Shown here piece after piece: positions 23,747-35,572 of a DNA stretch of 64,000 nucleotides; within the stretch, counting starts at the first letter, position 1; each line of letters starts with the position of its first letter. The position numbers were made by a program, and so were the translations under genes. The DNA lies in assembly GCA_003988855.1 (NCBI GenBank), contig QYAI01000071.1, forward strand, positions 62,001 through 126,000. The letters are read 5' to 3'. Under the pieces are notes generated by a model. It was not told the origin of the DNA, did not search any database, and worked only from the letters and a program-made list of their open reading frames with translations. This DNA is from Arachnopeziza araneosa. Taxonomy: Eukaryota; Ascomycota; Leotiomycetes; Helotiales; Arachnopezizaceae.

Positions 23747-24871
23747 ATGAGCGTTCCGCAATCTCTAAGCATGGCTCAGTCACGTCTCTTCCAGCCCCTG
23801 AAAATAGGCGAGGTGGAAGCGAGGCACCGCATCGGGATGGCGCCGCTCACCCGCCTCCGCGCGACTGAGGATCGCGCGCCGACGCCCATGATGAGGGAAT
23901 ACTACAGCCAGCGGGCGGCTGTGCCCGGCACCTTGATCATCACCGAGGGCACCTTTGTATCGGCAACCTGTGGCGGTTTTACCCACGCACCCGGGTTGTG
24001 GCGCGAAGACCAAATCGCCGCGTGGAGAACCATTACCGACGAGGTCCATAGCAAGGGATGCTTCATGTTCTGTCAGCTCTTCGCCATGGGCCGCGCTGGG
24101 GATGTCGCGGTGGCCTTGAAGGAGGGATTCCCCATCGTGGCACCGAGTGCCATTGCCATCGGAGAAGGGGCCGCGGTGCCACAGGCCATGACCATCGACG
24201 AGATCAAACAAACGGTCCGAGATTTTGTCGACGCTTCAAAGAATGCCATCCGGGCAGGATTTGACGGTGTCGAGATCCACGGTGCGAATGGTTATCTCCT
24301 CGACCAATTCATTCAAGACGTCAGCAACAAACGTCACGACGAATATGGTGGGAGTGTGGAGAACAGGTCTCGCCTCCTCGACGACGTGATCAAGTCTGTC
24401 GCCGATGCTATCGGTCCCGAGCGCGTCGGACTCCGCCTGAGCCCCTGGAGCACGTTCCAGGGCATGCGAATGGCAGATCCGATCCCCCAATTCACAGACG
24501 TCATCACCAAAGCGCGCCAATCCCACATCGCATATCTGCATCTCATCGAGTCGCGCATATCCGGCAGCGACGACTACGACGGCCACGACCAGCTCGACTT
24601 CGCGTACAATCTCTGGGACGGGCCTCTCCTGGTTGCGGGCGGATACACGCCGCGGGAGGCGCAGAAACTCGTGGATGAGAGGTATCGGCAAAAGCACATC
24701 GTGGTCATCTTCGGCCGCTATTTTGTTTCGAATCCCGATCTCGTGTACAGGATGAGGGAGGAGCTGGAGCTCAATAAGTATGACAGGGAAACGTTTTATG
24801 TTCACCAGTCGGCGGTGGGTTATACGGATTACCCGTTCAGCAAGGAGTATCTGGCAGAGAGTCCCAAGTAA
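23747..24871 (+). CDS. Old Yellow Enzyme family NADH:flavin oxidoreductase
   Basis: Single exon, 374 residues; an alternative ATG lies at 23771. The (beta/alpha)8 FMN enzyme opens with LFQPLKIGEVEARHRIGMAP. It carries the substrate-binding HGANGYLLDQF (His and Asn bind the phenolate or enone oxygen), then DVSNKRHDEYGGSVENRSR, GLRLSPW and the phosphate-binding end GRYFVSNPDL. Length and motifs are normal, so it should reduce alpha,beta-unsaturated carbonyls using NADPH, in the cytosol. Like the upstream flavoprotein it is GC-rich and intron-free, and the two lie head-to-tail 1.2 kb apart. Confidence 0.92.
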   Translation: MSVPQSLSMAQSRLFQPLKIGEVEARHRIGMAPLTRLRATEDRAPTPMMREYYSQRAAVPGTLIITEGTFVSATCGGFTHAPGLWREDQIAAWRTITDEVHSKGCFMFCQLFAMGRAGDVAVALKEGFPIVAPSAIAIGEGAAVPQAMTIDEIKQTVRDFVDASKNAIRAGFDGVEIHGANGYLLDQFIQDVSNKRHDEYGGSVENRSRLLDDVIKSVADAIGPERVGLRLSPWSTFQGMRMADPIPQFTDVITKARQSHIAYLHLIESRISGSDDYDGHDQLDFAYNLWDGPLLVAGGYTPREAQKLVDERYRQKHIVVIFGRYFVSNPDLVYRMREELELNKYDRETFYVHQSAVGYTDYPFSKEYLAESPK

Positions 24872-26395
24872 CTTGGTTTTAGAGACAAGTAGAATAGATA
24901 GAGTTGAGTAGCAGGCAATAGCTCTGAAGACCTATGATCCTTTCTTTCATCATTTACCTGTGATTCTGTAGTCGCTCGTCGCCACTCGTAAAAGCCCCAA
25001 GGACCTGTCGCGCTTCTCATGACTATTGATAAGAGAGGATAATCTAATGTAAGTCAGGGATAAGAAACATTTAAATAAGTTGTAAACAGCAAGTAGTTTC
25101 AAAGAGGCGGACGCGGAACTAGTCAAGCGAGCCAGCGGAAAGATTACATAAAGAAGTCAAGATTCAGAGGGGCGCGAAGATTCCCAGTCAGTCTCGGGCT
25201 CTTAGCCCCCTTGCAAATCGGCTATAGTTTCTAAGATACTCAACTATGAAATTTTACAGGACTCGCTTTGTTTGCAGTATGGCACCGGCATCGATATAAA
25301 GTATTTGCATTCTCGTGTGTTGGGTCAAATTTAAGGGTCGGTCCGTTGTTTTCGTCTAGGTTGTGCTGACACTAAGGTATGAGAGGCCTTGTCTTGCTTT
25401 ACCCGGTGCGTTTTGTAATGAGGAAATGGCAATTTTCTAGACAGCAATTGTTCTCCCAATTTAAGAGCTTCGAAAATAAAAGATCAGTAACAACAGTGAC
25501 TGCAAAGAACTATTCGATGTTTCACAAGAAATGTCACCTCAAGCTCCAGCCATATATAGCGTCACCTTCCAACTACAAGCGCCGGATAAATCCGGACCAG
25601 ATTCCATCGTGAGATTGAATGCGAGGCTTGATTTTTGTCTGGGATTATATTGGTTACCTCAGATGACATTTCTGCGAATTCGTTTCCAACGTTATAAGTT
25701 AGCATCGCAGCTCTGCTCAGCTTACCTTCTACTCAGGTTGCTCAGTGATATTCCCGCTCTGCCTTTCAGGGATCGCTGTCATGATCTGGTGACTGGTGGT
25801 GATTTGTTCATCATTTGATTCTGATGTCCGAAGACTGCCAACTTGACACAGCTACGTTTAGGAGAAACTGGTTGGGTTCCTAGGCAACCTTCTAAGGTCA
25901 CTAGACATCTTTCTAACCCAGTGCAAGGATTTCTCCCTTGTTCATAGGACCTGCTTATCCCAAGAAATTTCTCAACTCATAGTACTTGAAGAAACAGTAG
26001 CAGAACGTTTATTAAAATTCTTTTGATACTGAATAATTATAATTGTGACTTAGATATATCACCCTTATTGCCTTCTGATAAACCATTCTAAATCGTGACC
26101 TTATTGATATATCTCTGAGGCGTCAGACTCATTATTGCGTGATCGACTGACCCTACAGAAAGAAGTGAGCAAGTCCTACTTGGAAAGTACGCTGCTTCCC
26201 CCAGCGTTACATTTCTGTGAACACATCGGTTTTTCCTGAGACGTCGGGAAGACTAACTGGGCTGCAGACTAATTTTGCTTCTTGTGCATGCCATGTACCA
26301 GACGTTATGACATCCAATTTCAAAGCCGACTTCCAAAGTTTTTAGACAGACATATCGCCATTGTGACCGCTAGGGTATTTATAACTAGAATATAT
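24872..26395. other. Intergenic region, no gene recognised
   Basis: 1.5 kb; ORFs at 25379-25818 have no recognisable domain. AT content rises from 26000 onward. Confidence 0.45.
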
Positions 26396-28580
26396 CTATC
26401 CACTGCACTTCTCCGATATTAGACACTGGTTGTCTCGTGATTTGAGTTGGCGAAATCCACCATTCTGCATATACAAGAGCATCATTTCCGACACTATTCT
26501 CACACAGTACAGCTCTGGGCCATGAAATTCTTTATAGCCGTGATCGCTATCATAATCATCATCAGACTCCCAGCCATCATCGGTTTCCGAATCATCATCG
26601 GTTTCCCAATCATCATCGGTTTCCCAGTCATCAGTGTTTTCACAATCATCACGCTTCAGGAGGTGGACTCCATGGACAAGTCTATATCCTCCTTCATTTC
26701 GTTTTCGAAGGACATAAGCTTGACTAGCATTATTGAGGAGCCAAAGCTCATCATTTCGAAGTATATTCTTAACAAAGAACTCGACTTTGGTGTCCACGTT
26801 CAACCTAAAATGAAGAAGCCTCTTGCTTCTAAATTCCTTTTCGAATCGAGTAATGAAGCGTCCCCGAACCTGCAGTGCGGTAGGCTCTGATGTCTCAGGG
26901 TTGGCGAGAAATTTGTATTGGAAATCTGGCCAACATTGAAGTCGGGATGTGTCGTCAAATCTTTCAAACCGAAATCCAGGTCCGTTAGTCACGCTGGCCA
27001 CTTTTTCTTAGTTTGGGACTCACGATGGAAGTTTAGACTTGTCATTCCCGTCATTTAACATGCAGGCGTAGTAGAGTATTCTCAGGCTTTTATCTACTTG
27101 AATTATATGACGTGCGAAATGGATCAGGACCGATGACATTGTGTTGGATGCGCTGTAGTCAATACAAAAATTGTAGTTGGATCCGAGCAGGCCTGATTTT
27201 GAATACAGTAGGTCTCTTGAATCTGTAGCTTGGGATAGTGGTACGTGTTTCAATATGCGGTAGACATCATAATTTCGAGAAGGTTTACTTATCAAGGATG
27301 CCCGAACCGATAAGAAGTGAGCGATGAGAGCTCCTTGCTTCATCTCGAGGAAACCTCCCACGGCTCTTAATTTGCAGAAATAGTTAATAAGCGAAGTCTG
27401 GAAACTTTTGTTGTTGTGGCTGAATAATTATGCCTTGAACACAGAGCATGTAAAGAAGCTGATCTACTCCCGCCAACGACAATATTTTCGGCCCGCAGAT
27501 CAAGTTAACTTGCTTCGATGAAGAAAACTCTTGCAACACCTATTACTTAGGTGCTTAGCATAAGCAGAACTTAATAGACCACAAATCGGAGATATGATGT
27601 AGTAACATACCCAAGCTCTTGTCCACCACTCTGCTTACAAAAAGCCAATAGATCGAGAGAATAGCGAGAGTTCATCTTTTCGAACGCCTTTTCAAGGCTT
27701 CCGACTGCAGGATGACTGATTGAGATATTGAGAGATGATGTCCGACACCCCCAGTTGTCGAGTAAAGATTTTGGAGCTACTTTTCCACGCTCAGCAGTTT
27801 CTATTGGACATGACGGCGTTGAAAGCACTACATACGTCAATTCGGCTGCCTCGTAAATGGCTCGCATGAATGCGACCTGGTGTGATTTCTCTGTATGATT
27901 GACTTGATTTATACATACTTGATCCGTCCAGATCAAGGTACCACTGGTGGAATCCTTTACGTATAGGTCTTGAAACCTGCCTAAGGAATGCTCTAAATTG
28001 GCAAAAGCATTGAACCAATAATTAGCTATTGACCATGATCTTCACAATATCATTTACACTGCCAGCGCAATATGATAATGCTGAAAATCTTCCGGCTACC
28101 GAGTGCAGAGGTATCTGCTCAACGAGCTCGCAGGAAATGAGTGATTCTTGGGGATCAAACAGGTTGGATGTAGCCATCTTGAAGAGTTGAACAGCATCAG
28201 TATTGTCTTGCTTTATCCATCCAGGGAAAATATTCTCGAGGTCCTGGGCTAGGAGCTGCTGCGGATGGATCTTTAACAATCGAATTTCCCGTTGTTTTGG
28301 ATTGAGTCGCTGGTATTGTCGTCTCGAGTAGAAATGACTGTTTGCTGGTGTTGCGAATAGAACAGTTTATGGGGCCATATTGGTTTCCGCAGCATGGGTT
28401 TCTGGTTTCGATGCCGGTCGGTGGACAAAAGAGCAGTTGGCAACTTGTGCAGCCTTTTCCAGTGGCATTGATCTCTCTGATTTGTTTGAAACACTTGGAG
28501 CGCTTGTTTTGCTTCGTCTGCATGCTAACAATTGACTTTCCCAGAGCGCTAGTCTTATAGATACAGAGGTGAAAGGACAT
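26396..28580 (-). pseudogene. HET-domain gene, probably inactivated by frameshifts
   Basis: The HET domain is recognisable but not in one frame. At 28100-28022 the frame reads FSALSYCAGSVNDIVKIMVN and then meets TAA. From 28020 the +1 frame continues the domain (WFNAFANLEHSLG, then IWTDQVCINQ, EKSHQVAFMRAIYEAA). Downstream, two good introns (27610-27540 and 27440-27398) restore RAWVLQEF and a later QATDSRDLLYS segment. Upstream, a cysteine-rich N-terminus (28580 down) and EIRLLKIHPQ lie in different frames with no usable intron. After KLPS (about 27020) another frame break or an unusual intron precedes the C-terminal part ending at 26396. HET domains trigger incompatibility-type cell death. 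At least one genuine single-base frameshift seems needed, so I call it a pseudogene. Confidence 0.6.
26563..26633 (-). repeat. 18-bp tandem repeat coding for an acidic ETDDDW-type repeat
   Basis: Four near-identical 18-base units lie in the C-terminal reading frame of the HET relic and encode repeated E-T-D-D-(D/G)-(W/S) hexapeptides. Copy differences are mostly single bases. Confidence 0.8.
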
Positions 28581-28711
28581 GGGGGCGTGAGGAGGGCTAA
28601 AAGTATCGAGTTCTTCGAAGGTTTCATGTATGTCTGATGACAGAGTGATGTGGCTATGCTGCAGTTCCTGCGCCGCAGCTCATGCACGCCCAACAGCTGT
28701 CAAATGTATTG

Positions 28712-28975
28712 TGTTACGGCTACGTCCAGTGTTCCGCTGGAGGCTGTCTTGAATTGAATCGAGAATCAAGGTAAGGGATCACGAGAGCGAGTTCTGAACT
28801 AGTTGGGTGTTACGGCTCTGTTTAATGTTCCGCTGGGAGCTGCCTTGGTTGGTATCGAGAATCAGGGTAAGGGATCACAAGCGTGGGAATGAGTTGTTAC
28901 GGTGACCCTGTGGCTACCGTGGGATTGGGATCGAATATCAAGGTAAGGGAACGCAGGTGTAGGAGATGAGCAGTT
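28712..28975 (+). repeat. Three imperfect tandem copies of a ~90-bp unit
   Basis: Copies start at 28712, 28808 and 28895, each opening with TGTTACGG. Each carries a TnTTCCGCTGG or similar core and a later GAATCAnGGTAAGGGA block. Periods are 96 and 87 bases. The repeat lies directly upstream of the HET relic. Confidence 0.7.
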
Positions 28976-29514
28976 GGTATCAATGTAGTCCAATTGATAA
29001 GTTAAGTTGAGCACGAAGCTCCTATCTAGAATGGAGGAAACCATTGCTTATATGGAGGCTTCGAACGAATGGGGAGTGGATCGTGGGAGCGATGGATCGC
29101 TGGGATCGCCAGAGCGGTCCATCGCTCCATCACGTGTTCCCACGTGAGCAGGTTAGTTCGTAACATATTGTTATCTCACCTAGACCGCGTTGAAGCGAGA
29201 AAATGAAACGAGTAGTGAGCTTGGCTTTATTTTCGGACAGAACATTTCCAAATTTGCTGTCGTGGAGTCTTATGGTTTTATAGCTGTTGAGCATTCCAGA
29301 TGAACGAGGCGTGAATGTTGGCTGAATTCTGTTGATAAGCACGGGGATCTGTCGCAGCCACAGATTGTAGTTGATACGGAGAACGCGACCTGATACTCCT
29401 CCGCCGCTCAATTTTTCTTCATCATACTTCTTTACTTTCAGTTCCTCCTACATAGTCACGAAAAAGTTCAATTGGTACTTGTTCCATGTGGTCACCAATT
29501 TTTAAAACGCATAC

Positions 29515-29799
29515 TTGGCTGCAAGGAACGCCCGAGATGCCATCCCAGAACTACAAGGTGAGCTCGCTGGCCTTGTTGGGGCGACCAAGATGCTACAGGC
29601 CAATGTTGAAAAGCCGGATTCCGTCATCAACAACGCTGGCGATGCTCGAGAAGTGATGGTAAATGATTTTATTCGTGGAATACTGAATAGGCTGCAAGAA
29701 CTCGAACGATTTTCTGAAAGATACAGCGTCATGAATAAACAAGTTCAAGACCGCAGCAGACGTGGGCTCGGCTGGATTAGGCGAAGGAGATTCCACTAG
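29515..29799 (+). other. Helical ORF, possible fragment of a STAND-protein N-terminal domain
   Basis: An open frame of about 94 codons without a convincing ATG at its start (first codon TTG; the first ATG is at residue 31). The composition is amphipathic (AIPELQGELAGLVGATKML, later NRLQELERFSERY), reminiscent of the N-terminal helices of fungal STAND proteins. It ends in a basic stretch, GWIRRRRFH. No adjoining exon was found. It may be a decayed fragment or chance. Confidence 0.25.
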
Positions 29800-30563
29800 T
29801 AACAACCCTTCTAGAAATGGTATCATATCTCTGCTATCTTATTCTGAATTATCCTTTTCAAAGATCGGGTCATGGGTAAGTTAGATATCGTAATAGTATC
29901 ATGATACTCCTCCTCACTTCTGTTAGAAAGTGAAGTCGCCATGGTTAAGATGAGATGAGATGACCCAGGTGATCTTAGCTTAATTTTTCCAGATTCGGGC
30001 TGTTCAGATAACATAAATTGCGAGGCCGCACCTACACTTCGGCAAAGCTCAAGAGTTGCGGCCCTGTGACGTCCCGAAGTTCAAAGACATCAATTCAGCG
30101 GTCCAGGGGAGGATATTCCGCATTTGAGAGGGATCTCTCTGTAAATCGAGGTTGGCGGCAAAGAGGCTCTCGAAATAGAAGATATTTTTCACTGTCATAT
30201 ATTTTTCAGCTGTATCAGTTCAAGCTTTTCCTAATTTCCGAGGCATTTCCACTCCCTTAGTTTTAGTCTTTAAAGAGAGATAAAATGCACAATGAAAATC
30301 CTCTGAAACTCCACATAAATCTCCGATGTTCTGGTCTCCTGCCTGTATAGCCAAGCAGGGTAGAATATCTTTTATTTGACGTGGTGACTTCCTCGCTCAG
30401 GAAACTGGCGAATTGGCAAAAATCACTCAGCCTCCATCTCCGTACCCAAACTGACTAACCTAGCTAGCCAGAATTTTTTCGCTTCGGATCATTTATACTT
30501 GAAAATTACATCCTTGAAGAAGTCTAATCTGAGAAGCAATTTTAGTGTAGATACATATATATA
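29800..30563. other. Intergenic region
   Basis: AT-rich; no gene recognised. A CGA-rich ORF at 30018-30260 has no motif. Confidence 0.4.
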
Positions 30564-32463
30564 TTACACAATACAGAGCCCATCTAGTCGAGTGATAACT
30601 CCATTCAACATATCAATAAGAGAAGCTTTCTGCTTGCTGGTACTGCCTACAGCAGCAAAGCCAACCGCCGACATCCATGCAATAATATCGCTGTTCTCTT
30701 CAGGATCTATAATGCTACTTGACTGCATCATTGCACGCTGGAGCTTTGCATGCATTTTAGATTGGGTGACCTTTTCAGCAGGGGTATAGAGTAGAATAAT
30801 ATCCATGTAGGTGACCGCCGCAATGATGCAATATTCCTCAAGGGGTGAAACTCCCGATTTTGATAAAAATAATTCGATATCATGTTGCGTTGACATGCAT
30901 CTTGCTCGATACATGTTCTCATCGGTTGAAGATAAAGAGTTATCCGAAGTTCTGATGATTGTAAGAGATTGAACCTGTTTAAGAAGCTCTACCAAGTCGG
31001 GAAGTATGACAGAAGAGCCTGGAGGAGTCTTTGTCTTCAGGGAAATCTTTTCATCCTCTTGGACAGCCGTATCGTCATTCTTACCAGGCAGTAGAGGCTG
31101 ATTTCCGCATAAATTAATCCTGTATAATTAAGATATAAGTCCATATCCGTTGAGATTCACAGACAAAGAAGATCAATTTCCTACCAATTAGTCATATATT
31201 TCAGGTAGCCACCTGCGCCTAGGTTTTCTAAACCACCACGAATTTTGACCATTTTCTTCAGACCATGTATGTGCTTTTGGTAATTGGCATGTTCTCCAAA
31301 GCCAAGCTGTGCACATTAGACCTTTTCAAGTGCCAAAGGGATCATTCTTACCTCAATCGCCGCCATAATAATAACTGTTGTCAGCATATAATCACTGACC
31401 TCATGCTTTGGATTATCAAGTTCTTTGCTCAATAACCTCATGCAATCTCCTGTTAATTGCATAGTACGTTGGGACCTAGCAACATCTTTCAGCACTTACA
31501 ACAACAATTCTAGTCCCAAGTCCTAATGGGTTACTTACCACGGATTGAGTCCTACATTTCTTCTGTAAAGTAGCTCAGCTACTATAAGCATGCCCATAAA
31601 AGCCATTTGATTATGCATGCATAGTGGCATCCACTTTGTATACAAACTACTCAGTCCCGAATCGGGATCTTCTGGCATCCAAGCGCAAATTACAGTGTCT
31701 ACAAGTTTTATCAGATTGTTTGCCTCATTTTAAGAGGCAGGAAAATGTGAGGGATGTGAGAGATCATACAGTAATCAATCAAACCATGCATGTAGGTCTG
31801 CGCCTGAATAGGATAGCTGTTGAATGGATCAGTTTTCCCTTCTCCGAGTATTGTTCGTGGTGATGTGCGGTGCTGGTGTATATATTGTCCCCTAGATTTT
31901 CTAGCAAGCGGATTGGATTCATATTCCACCTTTGACATGAGAAGTGATCTACATAATTCCTTGACTTCCGCTTGATATTTATGACGATTTGAACTGATTT
32001 TATGACGACTGGGGTTCAATCCAGTCCGACTTGATAAAGAAACAGCTTTGAGTTCGCTAGAATATATGGACTTGGTTGAATTCGAAAACTCTGAAACGCA
32101 ACCTTGCCGTTTGCCTGCCACCAGTTGTGGCTTCGTGTGACCCTCAGAGTAAAAGGCGGCGTCTTCCCTGTCTTTTCTCGGTACAACAACAGCTCCAGAT
32201 TGTGGTGCTTTCTCAAGTCTTCTGCGACGAATAGAAGGATTATTGAGAGTCCGGCGCTTCAAATGGTAGTCTCTTTTGGCGTTCGAGCGCACCACTGTCC
32301 GTGAAGAAGAAGCTGGATTTCGGATTCGCTCTAGGTCGTCAATAAATTGAAATCGTACTGCTTCGGAGCTAGGTTCCCGAACTGAGGCCTGAGGTTTCGA
32401 TCTTGTTGCCGCCATTACCATGCGTCGAAGAGACTCGACATCTCTGTGCTGTGATTGATTCAT
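30564..32463 (-). CDS. Fungal_trans_2-type transcription-factor-like protein
   Basis: Five minus-strand exons (32463-31770, 31698-31539, 31475-31352, 31306-31185, 31119-30564) sum to 551 residues with consistent phases. The N-terminal part shows VRFQFIDDLERI and VVRSNAKRDYHLKRR, a basic segment typical of fungal Fungal_trans_2-related proteins. GEGKTDPFNSYPIQAQTY is the family hallmark before the helical regulatory domain. The second exon supplies YTKWMPLCMHNQMAFMGML. No Zn2Cys6 cluster is present. The ATG at 32463 was chosen as the first in-frame AUG with good context; a further upstream exon is possible because an acceptor-like CAG precedes it. Nuclear regulation is presumed; targets are unknown. 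Confidence 0.72.
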
Positions 32464-33059
32464 TCCATTCTGTACCAGCAAGTAAGCCAGATTTTATGAT
32501 TGATGTTTTCTCAGCGGTGTAGATAATGGATAGATTGAAGAGTAATGGCTCCGGTGCAATTTTGTAAGACGCAGGCTTACTCAGCCCCCAGTCATATGTT
32601 TTGACGCCACCTGCATAATTGTCACACCACTTTTGTTCCTCAGTGTGACCTCAGCCCACCCTAGCACTTCAACCCCACCTTTGAGGGACTCAGTTTCTGT
32701 TGATGAGAGGGATGTGCGATTAGCAACTTTGGGTTTTTTGAGACAGGTAGGAGAGAAAGCGAATAGGGGCCTTCATCGAGTTTGGTCCAAGTGGCAAAAT
32801 TCCCGGTGATTATCATCTGCAAAAAGTAGATTGTCTATGAGTACAGTTTAATAGAAATAGGTATCTAGTATCAAAACAATAACTTAGGCTATGGGAGTTT
32901 GGTACTATCGTATAGTATTTTGTCGAGCAATATGATACGGAGAAGATGATAAAGCTCGATCTTGGCTGAGAAAACCATCTTAACTAATGGCTTGTGTTTT
33001 AGATAGATAGGGCCTTGCTATGGACAAGCTCCAAAAAAACTCTGAATGCGTCCTCCTCA
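32464..33059. other. Intergenic region
   Basis: Promoter of the minus-strand regulator and 3' region of the HET gene. No gene recognised. Confidence 0.45.
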
Positions 33060-35106
33060 TCACACAATCTTGATGGTATGACTTTTCAGTGCACTCATAG
33101 CAGGGTAAGCCTCAATGTTTACGCTGGTAAAGATTCCAACTCGAGTGAACTTGAAATTTTCATCTTGACAAAGCACCAAGCCATTGATAGATGTGCCACC
33201 TTCAGATAAGTCTCGACTGGAGACGGGCAGGCAAAAAATAGCCGTCTTGTCTCTTTCCATTGCCTCCACCCTTCCAGCCTCATCAAAGTAGATGTAGACA
33301 TCAGACCAGTCAGTAGTACTGTACTTTTCTTCGATTTTGAATCGTTGATCATGTTCACAGATATCTATTACACCTGTAATGGTTGCCGTAGAACCAAACA
33401 ATGGCCTCCAACTGCATGCCCCAAGATGTCCCTCAACTGAAACCTCAATCATACTCCCAGGGTTATCATAGACCTCGCAGTTGAGAACTCTGAGTAATGC
33501 TTGTTTACCGTGTTCGAAATGTCCAAATGCAACCTTGACCATGTCATAAGTTACAGATCCGTCAACAGAGGCCCAGGACCAAGACGGGGCACGGTATTCC
33601 GACGGCCTTACCGCAATTTGCCCTAAATTTGGGTCCACAAACCAAAGAAACTCGTAGGGAAGATAGTGCATCCAAAGACCTCCAAGGTGTTCACCCAATA
33701 AAGAGTGGAAATTTTGTGTGACACCGGAAATTGCAACGAGCTTGTCGCGGCCGAACGTAAGATCGCATTGAGTATACAGCTCAATAATCAAACTCCAGTC
33801 CCTCAAGAAATCTCCCGGATCAACTGGCAAACAAGAAGACTCGATAATTTTAGAATCTTCAAGTAGCGCCAAAGTTTCAGATCTGTTGATCAATTCTCTT
33901 AGATGAATCATTGTAGAGTCCAGACGCATGCCATGCAAGCCAGTCGGATAGGTTTCTGTCGCCATAAGATCGTGACATTCCCAAGTTATTCCCTCTTTTG
34001 TGAAATGTAACGTTCTTGGAGCGAGCAGCTGCTCTTGCAACACCCAAGCCCGACGATACAGAGGGGCTTTCTCAAGCTCTTTTCTCCACATCGGCTCGCC
34101 ATTGCTGAGGAAGAACTGTTTATTAGGGACACCATCGCAAAGGCAAGTGAATTTTGATGGAAGTATGTCGTTAATGTGCCGTTGAAAGAAGAGGCCGCCA
34201 GAACTATTGGTGCTGTCCGCAGCAGCAAGATTGCAGACTGCTTTCTGGTATACCTTCCCCATAGTTGCTGACTCTTTCGCCCAGTCTTCTTTAGAATCTT
34301 GAATGATGCAAAGAGCGTCAATCCATATATAACGAACTTGCAATGCTTTCGCTGCTACTATGGCATGTTGAAAGGTGTGGGGAAGGTCACCAAAAGGGAT
34401 TGCTTGACAGAACTTGTCGAGATTACCCAGTTCAAGTTTCATAAAAAGAACTTTTCCCCAGCAATGACTCAGTGTCAGATAACCACCTTCAAGTGGAAGA
34501 TTTTCTGTCAGTATTAAACGAGGGTCTTGGTCGTCCGTCCTAACCTCAATGACTCGAGTGGGTGATTTCCATGGATCGTTTGAATTGTGATGGTTATGGA
34601 ATGTAACGCAGTGTGACAGCCACTGATATGCCTGCGACAAGCTAAGGTTGGAGCCAGTATAGCTTTGAAGATTGCTCAGCTCAATGGTTTCTTCAACATC
34701 TGATGACTCTGTTACGGCTGAGTTTCAAGAAGAGGAAGTCAGGAACCTTACCATTGGCAGGTTCAATCGTGAATACTGCGATTGTTGAGATCTCATCTAC
34801 TAGAGAGAATTCTAGAGAGAAAGTGTGATTAGACAGGAGGTTTTCATCATCAAAATCCGTTTCATACGAAGCTGGTGAAGGGGATGCTGAGTAATTCGTG
34901 CAACCTGTTGACTCTGATATATCTGCATCAAGAAAGCTTTGCTGTTCTTCGGCATTCATCTGCTTCCAAATAGAGGCACAGATACGACAACCAACTTGCG
35001 ATGATCGCTGTAGGCTGATGGCGGTTGCATGATGTTCGGAGCTCTCGAGGGTGTTGTAATCTCTTGTCAAAGTTGGGAAAATTCCCAGACAAATATCGCA
35101 CAGCAT
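33060..35106 (-). CDS. HET-domain protein, intact
   Basis: Two exons: 35106-34752 and 34708-33060 (43-nt intron; an acceptor nine bases earlier at 34718 also keeps frame) give about 667 residues. The N-terminus MLCDICLGIF and CRICASIW form the short cysteine pairs often seen before HET domains. The HET domain runs from about residue 175 to 330: YLTLSHCWGK, IWIDALCIIQDSKEDW, ESATMGKVYQKAVCNLAAADS, then RRAWVLQEQLLAPRTLHF. A conserved C-terminal region with RAPSWSWASVDG follows. HET proteins act in vegetative incompatibility and related cell-death responses in the cytoplasm. All core motifs are intact, so it is likely functional. Confidence 0.88.
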
Positions 35107-35572
35107 ATCGAACTGAGGTTAAAACCTTGAAAGTACAAACGCGACTGGACGCGGAGAAGAAATGCTAAGTGAGTCAAATGATTATGGAAGGCGAGCATTG
35201 ACCAGTGGGAAGAAGCTTCAATATCAACAGTATGGCTGATTTAAACCATTTCGTCCGAGGCAACATACTCAAGAGTGGGGTCCACCAATCAATCAACACA
35301 GAATCATTGATTCAAGCATTGGATATTCCTACAGTAAATCACAACCTTGGAATCTAGGAGAGATAAGAATTATATGAATGTTGTTTAATTTTCCAATGAA
35401 CTAAATCCGGAGCACCGAGGTTTATGCTAAAAATCCTTCGCGGAGAATCAACATCACTTTACCACCCATCATTTATTCTGCTTTTCTGTTTCGGACATTG
35501 AGCTTGCCCGAGTTGACCACGAAGCTAGCCGCACATAATTTCAAAGTCGACCAGCAGAGTGGTTCATGAACG
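35107..35572. promoter_or_regulatory. Divergent region between HET gene and NLR relic
   Basis: 466 bases between the HET start codon and the probable start of the NLR relic. No coding sequence recognised; promoter role inferred from position. Confidence 0.35.

Noticed and set aside
24236..24805. 189-codon minus-strand ORF over the OYE gene
   Set aside because: Same reason: antisense of a GC-rich coding exon.
26447..26890. Plus-strand ORF rich in Ile (IIIIRLPAIIGFRIIIG)
   Set aside because: Antisense of the acidic tandem repeat in the HET relic.
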